DNA of 64,000 nucleotides. Origin: Notamacropus eugenii (lineage: Eukaryota; Chordata; Mammalia; Diprotodontia; Macropodidae). Below are positions 1 through 12,200 of this stretch, one piece after another (position 1 is the first letter of the stretch; each line of letters begins with the position of its first letter). The notes under the pieces are model-generated. The model had not been told where the DNA came from, searched no databases, and worked only from the letters and a program-made list of their open reading frames with translations. The stretch covers positions 247,623,010 through 247,687,009 of the forward strand of contig NC_092877.1 of assembly GCF_028372415.1 (NCBI RefSeq). The letters are read 5' to 3'. The position numbers and the translations under genes are program-made.

Positions 1-672
1 CTTTTGTTCTTCCAAATGAATTTTGATGTTATTTTTATCCAGCTCTAGAAAATTGTTATCTCTTAGTTTAATTGATATGGCACTAAATAAGTAAATTAAT
101 TTAGGTAGAATTGTCATTTTTATTGTATTATCTCGACTCACCCATGAGCAACTGATGTTTTTCCACTTACTTAAATCTGACTTTATTTGTGCAAAAAGTG
201 TCTTGTAATTGTGTTCATATAGTCCCTTGGTTTGTCTTGGCAGGTAAACTCCCAAGTATTTTATAGTGTCTTCCCTAGCTTTAAATGGAATTTCTCTTTC
301 TATCTCTTGCTATTGGACTTTTTGCTAATATAGAGGAATGCAGAAGATTTGTGCGGGTTTATTTTGTAACCTGCAATTTTGTCAAATTTGTTTATTATTT
401 CAAGCAGTTTTTTACTTGAATCTCTGGGATTTTCTAAGTATATCATCTAGTACCATACTGAATAATAGTGGTGATAATGGACATCCTTGTTTCACCCCTG
501 ATCTCGTTGGAAATGCATCTAGCTTATCCCCATTGCATATAATGCTTGCTGAAGGTTTTAGGTAGATACTGCTTATTATTTTATGGAAAGTTCCCTTTAT
601 TCCTATGTCCTCCAGTGTTTTTAATAGCAATGGGTGTTGTATTTTGCGTAAAGCATTTTCTCCATATATTGA
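1..672 (-). mobile_element. L1 LINE fragment, ORF2 reverse transcriptase region
   Basis: Read on the minus strand, this encodes part of an L1 ORF2 reverse transcriptase. The frame at 412-702 contains a lysine-rich palm approach (KIQHPLLLKTLEDIGIKGTF) followed by SGVKQGCPLSPLLF, a hallmark of L1 RT. Positions 1-445 correspond to sequence downstream of the catalytic site and match the region around 6330-6900 of the next L1. About 100 bases that should carry the FADD catalytic motif are missing near 447, where sequence jumps from the post-catalytic region to the fingers/palm side. The copy runs off the left window edge and loses L1 similarity near 672. It is dead. Confidence 0.88.
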
Positions 673-931
673 GAACGTCTCATTTTTAGTGATAGCTACC
701 AAGTGTTGTGAGAGATCCTGATGATAGTCCCATGATACATGAACTGTTTCTTTCTACTTACAGTATTTTCTTTAACATGAGAGCTCTGGTTTTTACCTGT
801 GGCATTTCTGTGATATTTTCTTGCATAGCTTAACTCAGAAATTGACTGGCAGATTCTTTCCCTTTTGATTTTGGTTCTAATAGTGTTGATCAGATGTCTC
901 ATGATATTTCAAAAATATGTTGTTCATGATC
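673..931. other. Short unassigned stretch between L1 and tetranucleotide array
   Basis: No gene or repeat was recognised. The only open frames are short and have no family signature. Confidence 0.4.
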
Positions 932-1105
<174 letters not shown>

Positions 1106-2011
1106 GAGACACAGTTTTCACGGAGCCCAATGATGCTTAAGCCACCCTTCCTTGACCTTTATATTTGCAGTTCTATCTGTGTTGAAAGAATATGACACAG
1201 CTTTTTCAGTCTTTGGAATTCATTTTAGTTTTTGTTGCTGAATAGCATGAATTATTCATTTCCATTTTATCTAGTTTACAACCTTCATTTCTTCTAAGTA
1301 TTCATACAATCTTTGTGAAAAATTTATTTTCCTCCTTGAGTCATTGCTTTTAGTTGTTGCAGCAAAATTCTCTCATTTTCGAGGTATCTGCGTCCTTTTC
1401 AGGCAGCAATTTGGACCGTAATCTTATATTAATTATTGATTTGCTAATTTTTTTTTTGTAATATGTCAGGAACTATTCTACGTTGAGAAGATATAAAAAC
1501 TAAAGATAAACAGTTCCTGCACCCAAAATACTTAAATTACATTGTTGGGGGAAGCATGTACACCCAGAAAAATAAATGTAAACGTCTGTACTAAGTACCT
1601 ACAAAGTAATGTCATGGGACAATGCACTAACAACAGAGGAATAAGAAAATTAGAAATTTCTATAACAAATACTTGCGATGAAATTTGGGGGAAAAAAAGC
1701 TATATATCCTAAGAGTTGCAGATGAAAGTTGGATCTATTCTAGACATTAGAAGCAGGGGAGTAATGTATAATAATCCTATAGTCAGATTGAAGCCTGATT
1801 GAAAAGAGATTTCTATGTCAAATATTCCTTGTCAAATCTCTTCAAGGAAATTCAATACAGGTACCAAAATACTAAGGAAAAACTCTGCAATAATTCAGTA
1901 TATTCATTGTGTACTCTGCATATGTTGTCTGCTCTTTGAGATCTTTGTCCCATTAGTTCAAATACTTTTTCTTTGAGGTTTTTGACCAGAAACAGGACTG
2001 AGCAGAAGCCT
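1106..2011. other. Unique AT-rich intergenic sequence
   Basis: I see no coding pattern or recognisable mobile element here. An 8-10 base T run lies near 1450. Confidence 0.4.
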
Positions 2012-2249
2012 TGGTGTTGCTCAATAATGTCCAACTCTTTGTGACACTATAGACCACACTGTCAACGTGTTTTCTTTGTAAAGATAGTGGAATGGTTTAT
2101 GATTTCCTTATGAAACACATTAAGGCAAACAGAGCTTAAGTGATTTTTCCAGGGGCAAACAACTAGTAAGTATGTAATGTCACATCTAAACTCAGGTCTT
2201 CCTGATTCCAGGCTCAGTACTCTATCCACTTAGCCACCCAGCTGCCTCC
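2012..2249 (-). mobile_element. tRNA-derived marsupial SINE (WSINE1/MAR1 type)
   Basis: The right end (about 2210-2249) is the reverse complement of the SINE tRNA-like head, with the pattern GGCAGCTGGGTGGC then TGGATAGAG. The centre carries the CORE-like cue of a tetrapod MIR-type SINE, here in the antisense form AACTAGTAAGTATG. The left end carries the GTTGCTCA...GTCCAACTC tail region. It is a full-length but old, diverged copy. Confidence 0.8.
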
Positions 2250-2660
2250 ATTCAGAAAAAAAAAATAAAGTAATTGATCCAAATATGAAGGCAAAATATG
2301 TTAGTGCTGTATTACCCAAACTATAGGATACGTCCTGTAATAGTTCCTGATGCAATGATATCTACAACTGAGAGTCTAATTTCTGGTATACATATATAGG
2401 ACTCACTGCTGCCTGATTCTTTACCACATAAATAGTTGACCAATGGAGCAAAATTGGAATGTAACATTTTTTTTTCTATTGGGTAAAAATGAATCCATTG
2501 AGAAATGCTAATATTTGTTCTGGTCCAATGAATAACTGTACCATCTTAGATTTGTAGAGAAGGAATTATGAAATAGATATGAGTTTAAAGCCAAAGAAAA
2601 TCTTTAAAAAATTCTCTCAGAAATGTAAATACACGCATATTGTATGCATGCATGTATGTA
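2250..2660. other. Unassigned intergenic sequence
   Basis: Nothing recognisable apart from short A and T runs near 2258 and 2469. Confidence 0.4.
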
Positions 2661-2715
2661 TGAGAGAGAGAGAAAGAGAGAGAGAGATAGAAAGAGAGAG
2701 AGAGAGAGAGAGAGG

Positions 2716-2757
<42 letters not shown>

Positions 2758-2762
2758 GAGCA
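2661..2762 (+). repeat. Compound (GA)n(GT)n microsatellite
   Basis: GA-rich purine repeat with a few AAAG and GATA interruptions, followed by about 17 GT units, then GAAAGAGAG. It starts from a short ATGT-rich stretch at 2642-2661. Confidence 0.96.
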
Positions 2763-3109
2763 AGAGAGCTATTTTTTCTAGTAATTTCTCTCAGTCTTGA
2801 CTCAGTCTTCAGATCCGATGACTAACTACCTTTTCTTCCACAACGCAGTCTTATCATTTGTTTTCCTAAAATGTATTCTTGCACAAACCTCTCTGGTTCC
2901 AGATTATCAGAATCTATAACTTTCATTTAGAAAACTCTTTCATATTCTAAAAATTTGTTAGGGTTTCTCATACAATGACTTTGAATGATTCAAATAGATA
3001 CATAGGTCTTGTCAACACTTGATTTTGACCGATAGATTCAAGAACTTAAACAAGTATCATTATCTGAGGGAGGAAATTCTAAAAGAGATGAAGTAATCAA
3101 TGCAATCCC
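2763..3109. other. Unassigned intergenic sequence
   Basis: Nothing recognisable beyond low-complexity AT-rich sequence. Confidence 0.35.
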
Positions 3110-3290
3110 TTTCCATACACACATTATCTTTTTTGAACTTTACAACATATTATGGCAAGTGATCATATTATTTCCAATAAATAGATGAGGAAAAGACAAA
3201 CGACAATTTTGGTTACACATAGTCACACAGGTAGAAAACTTATGTCTTCCTGACTTATAAGTCCAGTGTTTTGTGTCCAATGTCTTTCTC
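3110..3290 (-). mobile_element. MIR/THER1-type SINE remnant
   Basis: The antisense MIR order can be followed: AATAGATGAGGAAA, then TAGTCACACAGGTAGAAA, then TCTTCCTGACT and a final TCCAGTGTTT. This corresponds to the reverse of the CORE-SINE body. It is highly diverged and its ends are approximate. Confidence 0.55.
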
Positions 3291-4719
3291 CTTCTTTTTA
3301 GCAACAAAACAATTGATTTATGGTGTGGAAATAAAAGCTAACTACTACAACAACCATCTCCACCAGCAGTAGAAGGCATCATAAAACATTGCTGTGTACA
3401 TCATTGAGTTTAACCAGTCCTGCACAAAATACAGTTCATGTGGGCCCTACCAAAAAATTTCTAATGGAAAGTGAAAAATATAGAATTGCCACTGAACACT
3501 CTCCTGTTTGTTATGCAACCTGGGGTAACAAACCACTGTCAGTCTGTCTCTAGTTTAACCTATATGTGGTCCAAAAAATTTACAACTTGTGAAGATCTGA
3601 TTTAAACTGATTATATTGTGATTTATTGTTATTAGCAGAGAGAGAGACAGAGGTATGGCATGGTTATTTGTAAAAAAAATCAAACCAAAACTTTTGTAAT
3701 ATTGTTATTAGAACTACATGTGCTCCCAAATTCACTTCAAGTCAAAAATATGCATGAGAAGCTAGGTAACTTTTAGCAGTTTTTCTTTTTTTGTTGTTTC
3801 AGTTGTTTGTCAATATGTAAAGGGAATACACTAGCTAGAAATATCTCTCCTAGTAATTATTTTTTAAAGTTCAATCTGTATTGTTATAATTTTATCAGTT
3901 ACTTTCTTAAGTCTAAGCAGTAATGCCAAGTTTAAACAGAAATGAGTGTCACAAAATCATACATAAGGATCCTTGTTGGGAGAATATTGGTTTGCATTTA
4001 ATTGTATTTAATTTTTAATTCCAAATTGTTTCCCTCCTCCATCCATCTCTCCCACCTGATGAGAAGGGGGGAAATTTGTCTTTCTAAATAGTCCTGGGCT
4101 GGAAAAATGACCCACATTGATTTGTTTTAAGTGGATGGGGAGTTTAGGTGGCTCTCACAAACAGAAATTGGTTTGGTATAAATTATAGGTTGTTGTGGAG
4201 GAGGTATGTTGGGATAGCTAGGCAAAACTTCTGACTCCACTCGCCCACTGGGATCATTATACAATAATAGGAGTAACAGGAAAATTAAATTTAAAAATTC
4301 TGAAATAGTAGAATTCGAAGTAATATGTCACTTATTTGTCACTTAACTATTTGTAATACTTTGTATTTTTAAAGTTTGAATAATTAAATATCATCAGTTA
4401 ATCATGATAGTTAGTATTTCATGTATTGGCAAAGTATATTTGGGAAAAATAAAATATTTAGACCCAAGGGATAGCTAAAATGAGAAAATAAAGAAATTTT
4501 TGAATAAAAATATGAACTGATCTCATGATAAGGCCTTATAGTAAATTTACATAATCATGTTTGTTCAATACTATTTTCATTAAACAAACAAAAACTCTAA
4601 ATATCAATTTAAGAGGTTTAAGTACAGTAACTATGGTTTAAATGTTTCACTTTCCAAAATTGTTAACAACAATTATAAGCTACTTTTTTACTGTGAAAAG
4701 TAAATTATTTTCATTATTA
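3291..4719. other. Unique AT-rich intergenic sequence
   Basis: No gene was recognised. A short stretch at about 4005-4060 (TTTTTAATTCCAAATTGTTT then CCCTCC) resembles the 3-prime UTR of the L1 that begins at 4720 and may be a small separate scrap. Confidence 0.35.
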
Positions 4720-6648
4720 TTGTTATTTTCTTTGCTTTCAGTGTTCTACAATCACTTCCATATACTTTATATTTTACCCCTCCCCTCCTTCCTCCCTACC
4801 TCCCAACTCCTTTCCTGCTATGGCATGTAGCTTTATATAGGTTTTACCCATACATTCCTATTAAATACATTTTCACCTTAGTCATTTTACATAGAAGTAT
4901 TAAAATGAATGGGAGAAATCATAATAAAAACCAATACAAAATGCAAAAGAAAATGATCTTCATTCTGCGATTGAATTCCCTAGTCCTTTACTTGGATGTG
5001 GGAGGCATTTTGCCTCATGAGTCCGTTGGGAATTATTTAAGTCCTTGCATTACAATGAAGTACTAAGTCTACCAGAAAAAATTCCTCGCAATCTCTGGTT
5101 GTTGCTGTGTACAAAGTTCTCCTGCTTCTGCTCCTTTCACCCAGCAGAACTTCATGTAAGTCTTTTCAGGCTTCTCTGAAGTCTTCCTGTTCATCATTTG
5201 TTATAGCACAATAGTATTCCATTACATTGATATACCATAATTTATTCAGCCATTCCCCAATTGATGGATATCTCCTTGATTTTCAGTTTTTGGCCACCGC
5301 AAAGAGGGCTGCTATAAATATTTTTGTGCATGTGGGACCCTTTCCCATTTTTATGATCCCTTCGGGATACAGCCTTAAAAGTGGTATCATTGTGTCAAAG
5401 AGTATGCATATTTCTGTAACCTTTTTGAGCATAGTTCAAATTGTTGTTCAGAATGGTAGGATCAACTCACTGCTCCACCAACAATCAGTGTTCCAATGCT
5501 CCCACAGCTTCTCCAATATTTATCATCTTCCTGTTTTGTCATGTTAGCCAATCTCATAGGTGTGAAGTGATATCTTGGAGTTATTTTATCTTGCATCTCT
5601 CTAATCAAGAGTGATTTGGAGCTTTCTTCATAAGAGCATAGATATCTTTAATTTCTTCCTCTGAAAACTGCCTGTTCATATCCTTTGGCCATTTATCAAT
5701 TGGGAAATGACTTGTATTCTTGTACATTTGACTCAGTTCTCCACATACTTTACAAATGAGTCCTTTATCACAGAAACCAATTGCAAAAATTCTTTCCCAG
5801 TTTTCTGCTTCCCTCCTAAACTTGGTTTCACTGAGTTTGCTTGTGCAAAAAATTTTCAGTTTACTGAAATCAAAATTTTGTACTTCACAAAGCTTTCTAT
5901 CTCTTGTTTGGTCAAAAATTCTTCCCTTCTCCATAAATCTGATAAATACACTATTCCTTGCTCCATTAATTTGATTATAATATCAATCTTTGTACCTAAA
6001 TCATATACCCATTGGGACTTTATTCTTCTGTACAGTGTCAGGCATTGCTCTTAGCCTAGTTTCCACCACAATGTTATTCAGTTTTCCCAGCAATTTTTGT
6101 GCAACAGTGAGTTCTTATCTCAGAAGATGAAGTCCTTATGTTTATCAAGCAGTAGATTGCTATATTCGTTGATTAATATGTCTTGAGTACTTAACCCATT
6201 CCACTGGATTACCCTTCTGTTTCTTAGCCAGTGCCAAGTGATTTTGATAATTGCTGCTTTAAAATATAATGTGAGATCTGGTATATCTAGGCCACCTTCC
6301 CTAGCATTTCTTTTCATTAATTCTCTTGATATTTGTTCTTCCAGATGAATTTTGATATTATTTTTTCTAGCTCTAGAAGATAGTTATCTGATAGTTTGAT
6401 TAGTATGGCACTGAATAAATAAATTAATTTATGTAGAATTGTCATTTTTATTATATAGCCTCAGTCTACCCATGAGCAACTGAAGTTTTTCCATTTACTT
6501 AGATATGGATATATTTGTTCAAAAAGTGTTTTATAATGTTGTTCATAGAGTCATAGGGTTTGTTTCAGCAGGTACACTCCCAAATATTTTATAGTGTCTA
6601 TCAAAGTTTTAAATGGTATTTCTTTTTCTATCTCTTGCTATTAGGCTT

Positions 6649-6726
<78 letters not shown>

Positions 6727-9700
6727 AGATATAGATATAGATATGTGTGTGTGTATACATATATATATATATACATACACACACATATATACATATGTAC
6801 ATAAATATATATGTATATAAAACTATATCATATATGTATTATATATATGATATTATATTACTATATATATATATTTATAAAATTGCAGATGATATATGTG
6901 GGTTTATTTTGAAACCTTTAACTTTGCCAAAGTTTTTTTTTTTATTATTTCAAGTAGATTTTTAGTTGAATTTCTGGGATTCTGTAAGTATATCATCATA
7001 TCATCAGCAAAGAGTGATAACTTAATTTCTTCGTTGCCTACTCTAATTCCTTCAGTTTCTTTTTCTTCTCTTATTGCTTCAAGTAGCGTTTCTAGTACTA
7101 TATTGAAAAGCAGTTTTAATAATGGACATCCTTGTTTTTCCTCTGACCTTACTGGAAACGCATCTAGCTTATCTCCATTGAATATAATGCTTGCTGAAGG
7201 TTATTGGTACATACTGCTTATTAGGTTATGGAGAGTTACATTTATTCCTATGCTTTCCAGTATTTTCAATAGGAGAGAGTGTTGGATTTTGTCAAAAGCT
7301 TTTGCTGCATCTATTGAGATAATCCTGTGGTTTCTGTTAGTTTTGTTGTTCATACGATCAATAATAGTAATAGTTTTCCTAATGTTGAACCAGCCCTTTG
7401 TTCCTGGTATAAATCCTACCTGATCATAATGTATTATTCTCATGATAAGTTGCTGTATTCTTCTTGGTAAAATCATATTCAAAATTTTTGCATCTATATT
7501 AATTAGAGAAATAGGTCTATAATTTTTTTCTCTGTTTTGACTCTTCCTGTTTTAGGTATCCAAAGTATATTTGCATCATAAAAATAATTTAGGAGGACTC
7601 CTTCTTCCCCATGTTCCTCAAATTATCTATATAGTACAGGAATTAACTGTTCTTTGAATGTTTGATAGAATTCACTTATAAATCCATCTGGACCTGGAGT
7701 TTTTTCCTATGGAGTTCATTGATGGATTGTTCAATTTCTTTTTCTGAGTAGGAGTTATTTCAGTATTCAATTTCCTCTTCTGTTAATCTGGGCAATTCCT
7801 TCTATCAGTCTCCCTCCATTTTTCTTCCCCTTTGCCCTTACTACTTCTTCCCTGCCTTTTAGCTCACCCTCCCTTTTCTTTCCCCCTTCGTTTTCTATTG
7901 CCACTAGAGCTAGTAAGATTTATATATTTCATTGTTTCTTTTTCCCTATTTGAATCAAATCAGATTAGTACCTCTGAAATAATGCTCATCTTCCTCCACT
8001 CTTTCTCTCTACTGTAAAATAATTTTCTTCCTCTTCCTGTGATTTAATTTACCATTTTCTGCCTCCTACTTTTCACATCTCCTGTTGCCATCCCTTTGCA
8101 CCCTTAAATCACATTTTTATCATCACATCATTTACTTTATACACACTTCCTCTGTCTAGGGGTATTCCTTTAATATTTCACATTAAATATGTAATTCTCA
8201 AGATTGACAAGTATCATCTTCCCGTATAGGGAAGTCAACAGTTTGCCCGTATTGAGTACCAAGTTTTTCTTTACCCCTGTTTACTTTTTATGCCTCTCTT
8301 GAAACCTGTGTTTGAAGATAATTTTTTTTTATGAGTTCTGGCCTTTTTATCAAGAAGCTCTGGAAATCTCCTATTTCACTGAATGTCTATCTCCTTGCCA
8401 GAAATGATGTGCTCAACTTTGCTGGGTAATTGATCTTTGATAATATTCCCAGATCATTTGCTTTATGGAAAATTACATTCCAATTCTTTCAGTATTTTAA
8501 TGGAGAAGCTACAAGATCCTATGTGATCCTGCCTGTAGATCTTCGATATTTGAATGATTTCCTTCTGGCTCCTGTAGTAATTTTCTGCTTCTTTTGATAG
8601 TTCTGAAATTTCGCAATGGTATTCCTTGGTGATTTAATTTGGTATCCCTTATTGGAGACAAAATGTGGATTCTTTAGATGACAATTTTGTCCTCTTAATC
8701 TAGGACTTCTGGGCCATTTTCTTTGATGATTTCTTGAAAGATATTGTCTAGGCTGTTTTTTCATAATGGCTTTCTGGTAGGCCAATAATTCTTCGATTTT
8801 CTCTCTTGGAGGTGAGTTGTTTTTCTAATTAGATATTTTACATTTTTCTCTACCTTTTCATTTTTTACATTTTTTTTATTCTTGATATCTCATAGAGTCT
8901 TAAGGTTCTACTTGCCTAATTCTAATTGTTATCAAATTGCTTCCTTCAGTTAACTTTTGAGTCTCCTTTTCCATCTGTTCAATTATTCTTTTTAAGCAAT
9001 AATTTTCTCCAGTTAGTTTTTGTACTTCCCTTTCCATTTGTTCAATTTTCCCAGTTTGGTTTTGTGTTTCCTTTTCCATTTGTCCAGTTGTCCTAGTTAG
9101 ATTTTGTGCTTCTATTTGTCCAATTTTCCTTTTTTAACAAACTGTTGTCTTCAGTGAATTCTTTTTTCATCCTTTTAAAATCATTGGCCAATTTTGCTTC
9201 TATTTTCATAATTTGGGTTTTAAAATCCTTCTTCAGCTCTTCCAACACTGACCAGTTCATAGTCCCTTCTGAAGTTTCAGATGGGAGTACGTTCTCATTG
9301 CTGACCTCTTTGTTATTCTTATTTTAGTCCTCATCCCCAAAGAAAATTTCTATGGTCTTTTCTTTCCTGCTTTGCTTCTTGCTCATGAAATGATACTTTG
9401 TGTATTGTGGCCTCTGGTTCTTTCAGCTAGAATCTAAAGAACTTGGTGCTGAGCTGGCTGGTGTAAGCAAGCAGAGGTTAGGTGAATCCTTTTTTTTTTT
9501 TTTAATTCCCTGCCCTGAGTAACCCTTGAGCTAGCTTGGTAAGTATGGGTGTGGGGTAATCTGGTCATGGGGGATCTCCTCTGCTGAGCTAGAGCAAAGC
9601 CTGACTCATTGATTTGTGATCCCAGCTGCCCTAGTGTTTTCCCATTTCCCCTAGAGTGTTGAGGCCCTCCTGGCATTCTGGTGTTGAGGCTCCACTCCCC

Positions 9701-9805
9701 TGGGGCTCCTAATTTCTTCCTGGTATATTGATGTGGACCTGACTGGGAGAGTTCTGGTTCCCTGCCACAGCAAGAAGAATCCTACTTAGCAATTTTCTTA
9801 GCCTC
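4720..9805 (-). mobile_element. L1 LINE, long internally deleted copy
   Basis: Minus-strand L1 in the order 3-prime UTR (about 4720-4990), ORF2 (about 5000-7797), inter-ORF pyrimidine-rich region (7798-8280), ORF1 (about 8280-9330) and partial 5-prime UTR (9330-9805). The ORF2 C-terminus reads KWPKDMNRQFSEEEIKDIYA in the frame at 5605-5934, a typical L1 tail. The RT catalytic motif [11 protein letters not shown] is readable at about 6985-7015, and [16 protein letters not shown] at about 7380-7430. ORF1 shows SPRNTIAKFQNYQ and FKYRRSTGRIT (8519-8650). The endonuclease and front of ORF2, roughly 1.3 kb, are absent: ORF2 joins the inter-ORF region at about 7797. Many stops and frameshifts are present, so the copy is dead. 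A TA/GATATA array interrupts ORF2 at 6650-6886. Confidence 0.9.
6650..6886 (+). repeat. (TA)n/(GATATA)n array inside L1 ORF2
   Basis: TA repeats grade into AGATAT hexamers (about 6679-6744), then GT/TA-rich sequence. The flanks are continuous L1 ORF2 (GCTTTGTTTTATA on the left, GCAGATGATATATGTGGG on the right). The array therefore grew from the ATATATAG found at this point of the L1 and was not inserted from elsewhere. Confidence 0.92.
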
Positions 9806-9808
9806 ATG

Positions 9809-9853
<45 letters not shown>

Positions 9854-9921
9854 TATGTATATATATATATACATATATATGTATATATATATATGTATAT
9901 ATATATACATATATATATATA
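9806..9921 (+). repeat. (TA)n array between L1 and HAL1
   Basis: Nearly pure TA with CATATATATGT interruptions. It lies exactly where the L1 5-prime UTR stops and HAL1 3-prime UTR similarity begins, so the junction of the two elements is hidden inside it. Confidence 0.93.
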
Positions 9922-10394
9922 TGTAACTTTCAAAAGATTTCCATAAAAGTCATGTTGTGTTAAACTAACTATATTTCCCTCCATCCTACCCTGTCCCCCC
10001 TTTCCTCTATTCTCTCATTTGACCTTGTCCCTTCACAAAAATGTTTACTTCTGCTTACTCCCTTCTTCCATTCGCCCTCCCTTCTATCACTCCCCTCACT
10101 CCTCTTATCCCCTTCTCCCCTACTTTCCTGTAGTGTAAGATAGATTTTCATACCAAGTTTGGTGAGCATGTTATTCCCTACTTAAGCCATATATAAAGAG
10201 AGTAAGCTTCACTTTTCCCCTCTCACCTCCTGCCTTTTCTCCTCCATTGAAAAAAAAATTTCTTATCACTTTGAGTGATAGTCTGCCACATTCCATTTCT
10301 CTCTTTCTCCTCCCAATATTTTCCTCTCTGATCCCTTAATTTATTTTATTTTTTATAGATATTATCTCTTCTGATTCAACTCTACCTGTGCGCT

Positions 10395-10409
10395 CTGTCT
10401 CTCTCTGTT

Positions 10410-10455
<46 letters not shown>

Positions 10456-10462
10456 TGAGTGT
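10395..10462 (+). repeat. (TC)n(TA)n(GT)n microsatellite in the HAL1 3-prime UTR
   Basis: CTGTCTCTCTCT, a short TATATA, then about 20 GT units. It lies at the same place in the HAL1 3-prime UTR as the CA/GA array at 33697-33787 of the other copy. Confidence 0.94.
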
Positions 10463-10977
10463 AGAATCCCTCTACCTGTTCAAATACTGAGAAAAGTCTC
10501 AAGAGGTACAAATATTGTCTTTCCATGTAGGAATGTAAACACTTCAACTTTAGAGAGTCCTTTATGTTTTCTCTTTCTTATTTACCTTTTAATGCTTCTT
10601 TTGATTCTTGTATTTCAAAGTCAAATTTTCTATTCATTTATAGTCTTTTCATCATGAATGCTTGAAAGTCCTCTATATCACTGAATGGCCATTTTTTCCC
10701 TTAAAATATTATGAGCAGTTTTGCTGGGGACGTGATTATTTCTGTTAATCCCAGTTTCTTTGACTTCTGGAATATCCTGTTCCAAGCCCTCGATCCCTTA
10801 ACTTAGAAACTGCCAGATTCTGTGTTATACTGATTGTATTTCCACAATACTCAAATTGTTTCTTTCTAGCTTCTTGCAATATTTTCTCCTTGACCTGGGA
10901 ACTCTGAAATTTGACCACAATATTTGTAGGAGTTTCTCTTTCTGGGTGTCTTTCAGGACGTAATCACTGGATTCTTT

Positions 10978-10996
10978 CTATACATACATACATACA

Positions 10997-11030
<34 letters not shown>

Positions 11031-11035
11031 CATAC

Positions 11036-11118
<83 letters not shown>
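10978..11118 (+). repeat. (ATAC)n(TA)n array inside HAL1 ORF1
   Basis: About 16 ATAC units with one interruption, then about 35 uninterrupted TA units. ORF1 sequence resumes on either side (GGATTCTTTCTA left, CCCTCTGATTCTTC right). The long self-complementary TA tract could extrude as a hairpin. Confidence 0.96.
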
Positions 11119-11120
<2 letters not shown>

Positions 11121-12200
11121 CTCTGATTCTTCTTGGTTTAACATACAGTCATTAGCTTCCCCGAACTCCAACCTCATTTTTAAAGAACTATTTTTTTCAG
11201 TGAACTTTTGAATCTTTTCTTCCATTTGCTTAATTCTGCTTTTTAAGCAGAATTAGACTCCTTCTCCTCATAGGCTTTTTGGACCTCTTTCTCCAATTGA
11301 GTTAGCATATTTGTAAAGGTGTTATTTTCCTCAGCTTTTTGGGTTTTTCTTTAGCAAGCTACTCATTCACTTTTCAAGCTTTTCTATAGATTAAGCCCAT
11401 TTCATATTCATTTTGGACTTACTTAAGGCAGAAGTCTTAACTTTCTCTGGCATTATGCATTGTTCTTTTTCATCTGAACAGATGTAAGGGGATACCTTTA
11501 TACCAAGAAAGTAATCTTCTCTGGTCTTATATTCTTTCCCTTTTTTAGACATTTTCCCTGTCAGTTGTATCACTTCTGAATCCTTTGTCAAGAGGAAGGT
11601 CCTAGTGCTCCATCTCCTCCCAGGACCTTGCTCAGTGCTGAGGTTCAGATCAGGTGCTCCATTCCCCCCAGGGGCTTTGGGTGCATGTGGGGCCTCCACT
11701 GTGGGCTGAGATTCAGATTCCCTGCTCAATTCACTCAGAGGCTTCAATCTGAGTCACTAGGACAATTGACCCAGGCTGCTGTTGCACCCGTCTCCACTGC
11801 TGTCTCCTGAGGTCAATGCTGAGGAAACCCTCATTCCCCACTTGCCCAGTTGGGAAAGCCCTCCCAAACTGACCTTTGAAGCTTTCTTTGGTATTTGTGA
11901 GTTGAGGGATCTGGGACATTCCCTGCTGGAGATTCTGCCCGAGAGGCCTGTTCTGACCTTGTTCCTCCCTATGCTGCTTGGCCAGACCTGGACTCTGCTC
12001 TGCTTAGTATCCCATGGGATAGAATTTTCCTGTGCCCTTCCAGATTACCTTTGGCTGGAAATCTGTTTCACTGTGCCCTTCTGTGACTTCTTCTCTAGAA
12101 TTTGTTGAAAGTCTTTTTTTGCATGTATTTTGTGGGTTGTGGGGGAAGCACTCGAGTATATGTGTCTTTCTACTCCACTATCTTGGCTCTGCCCCACATA

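Larger units (their letters stand above)
9922..12200 (-). mobile_element. HAL1-type (ORF1-only L1 derivative) element, nearly full length
   Basis: Minus-strand element. Its 5-prime end at about 12200 has the head GGGGCAGAGCCAAGATAGTG typical of mammalian L1/HAL1. The 5-prime UTR runs to about 11555. ORF1 starts near 11552 (MSKKGKEYKTREDYFLG, later KSKMNMKWA) and continues to about 10600 with many breaks. A pyrimidine-rich 3-prime UTR (plus-strand view) follows to 9922. No ORF2 sequence lies between ORF1 and the 3-prime UTR, which is why I call it HAL1 and not L1. The same 3-prime UTR is seen in the plus-strand HAL1 at 33560-34610. By comparison with that copy the last 350 or so bases are lost at the TA array. 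Two microsatellites sit inside it. Confidence 0.72.

Noticed and set aside
5227-6054. Several plus-strand open frames of 70-115 codons
   Set aside because: They are antisense shadows of the L1 ORF2 C-terminal coding region.
7760-7830. Spliced L1 RNA as source of the ORF2 deletion
   Set aside because: No GT donor or AG acceptor at the breakpoints on the minus strand when compared with the intact arrangement at 15870-17280.
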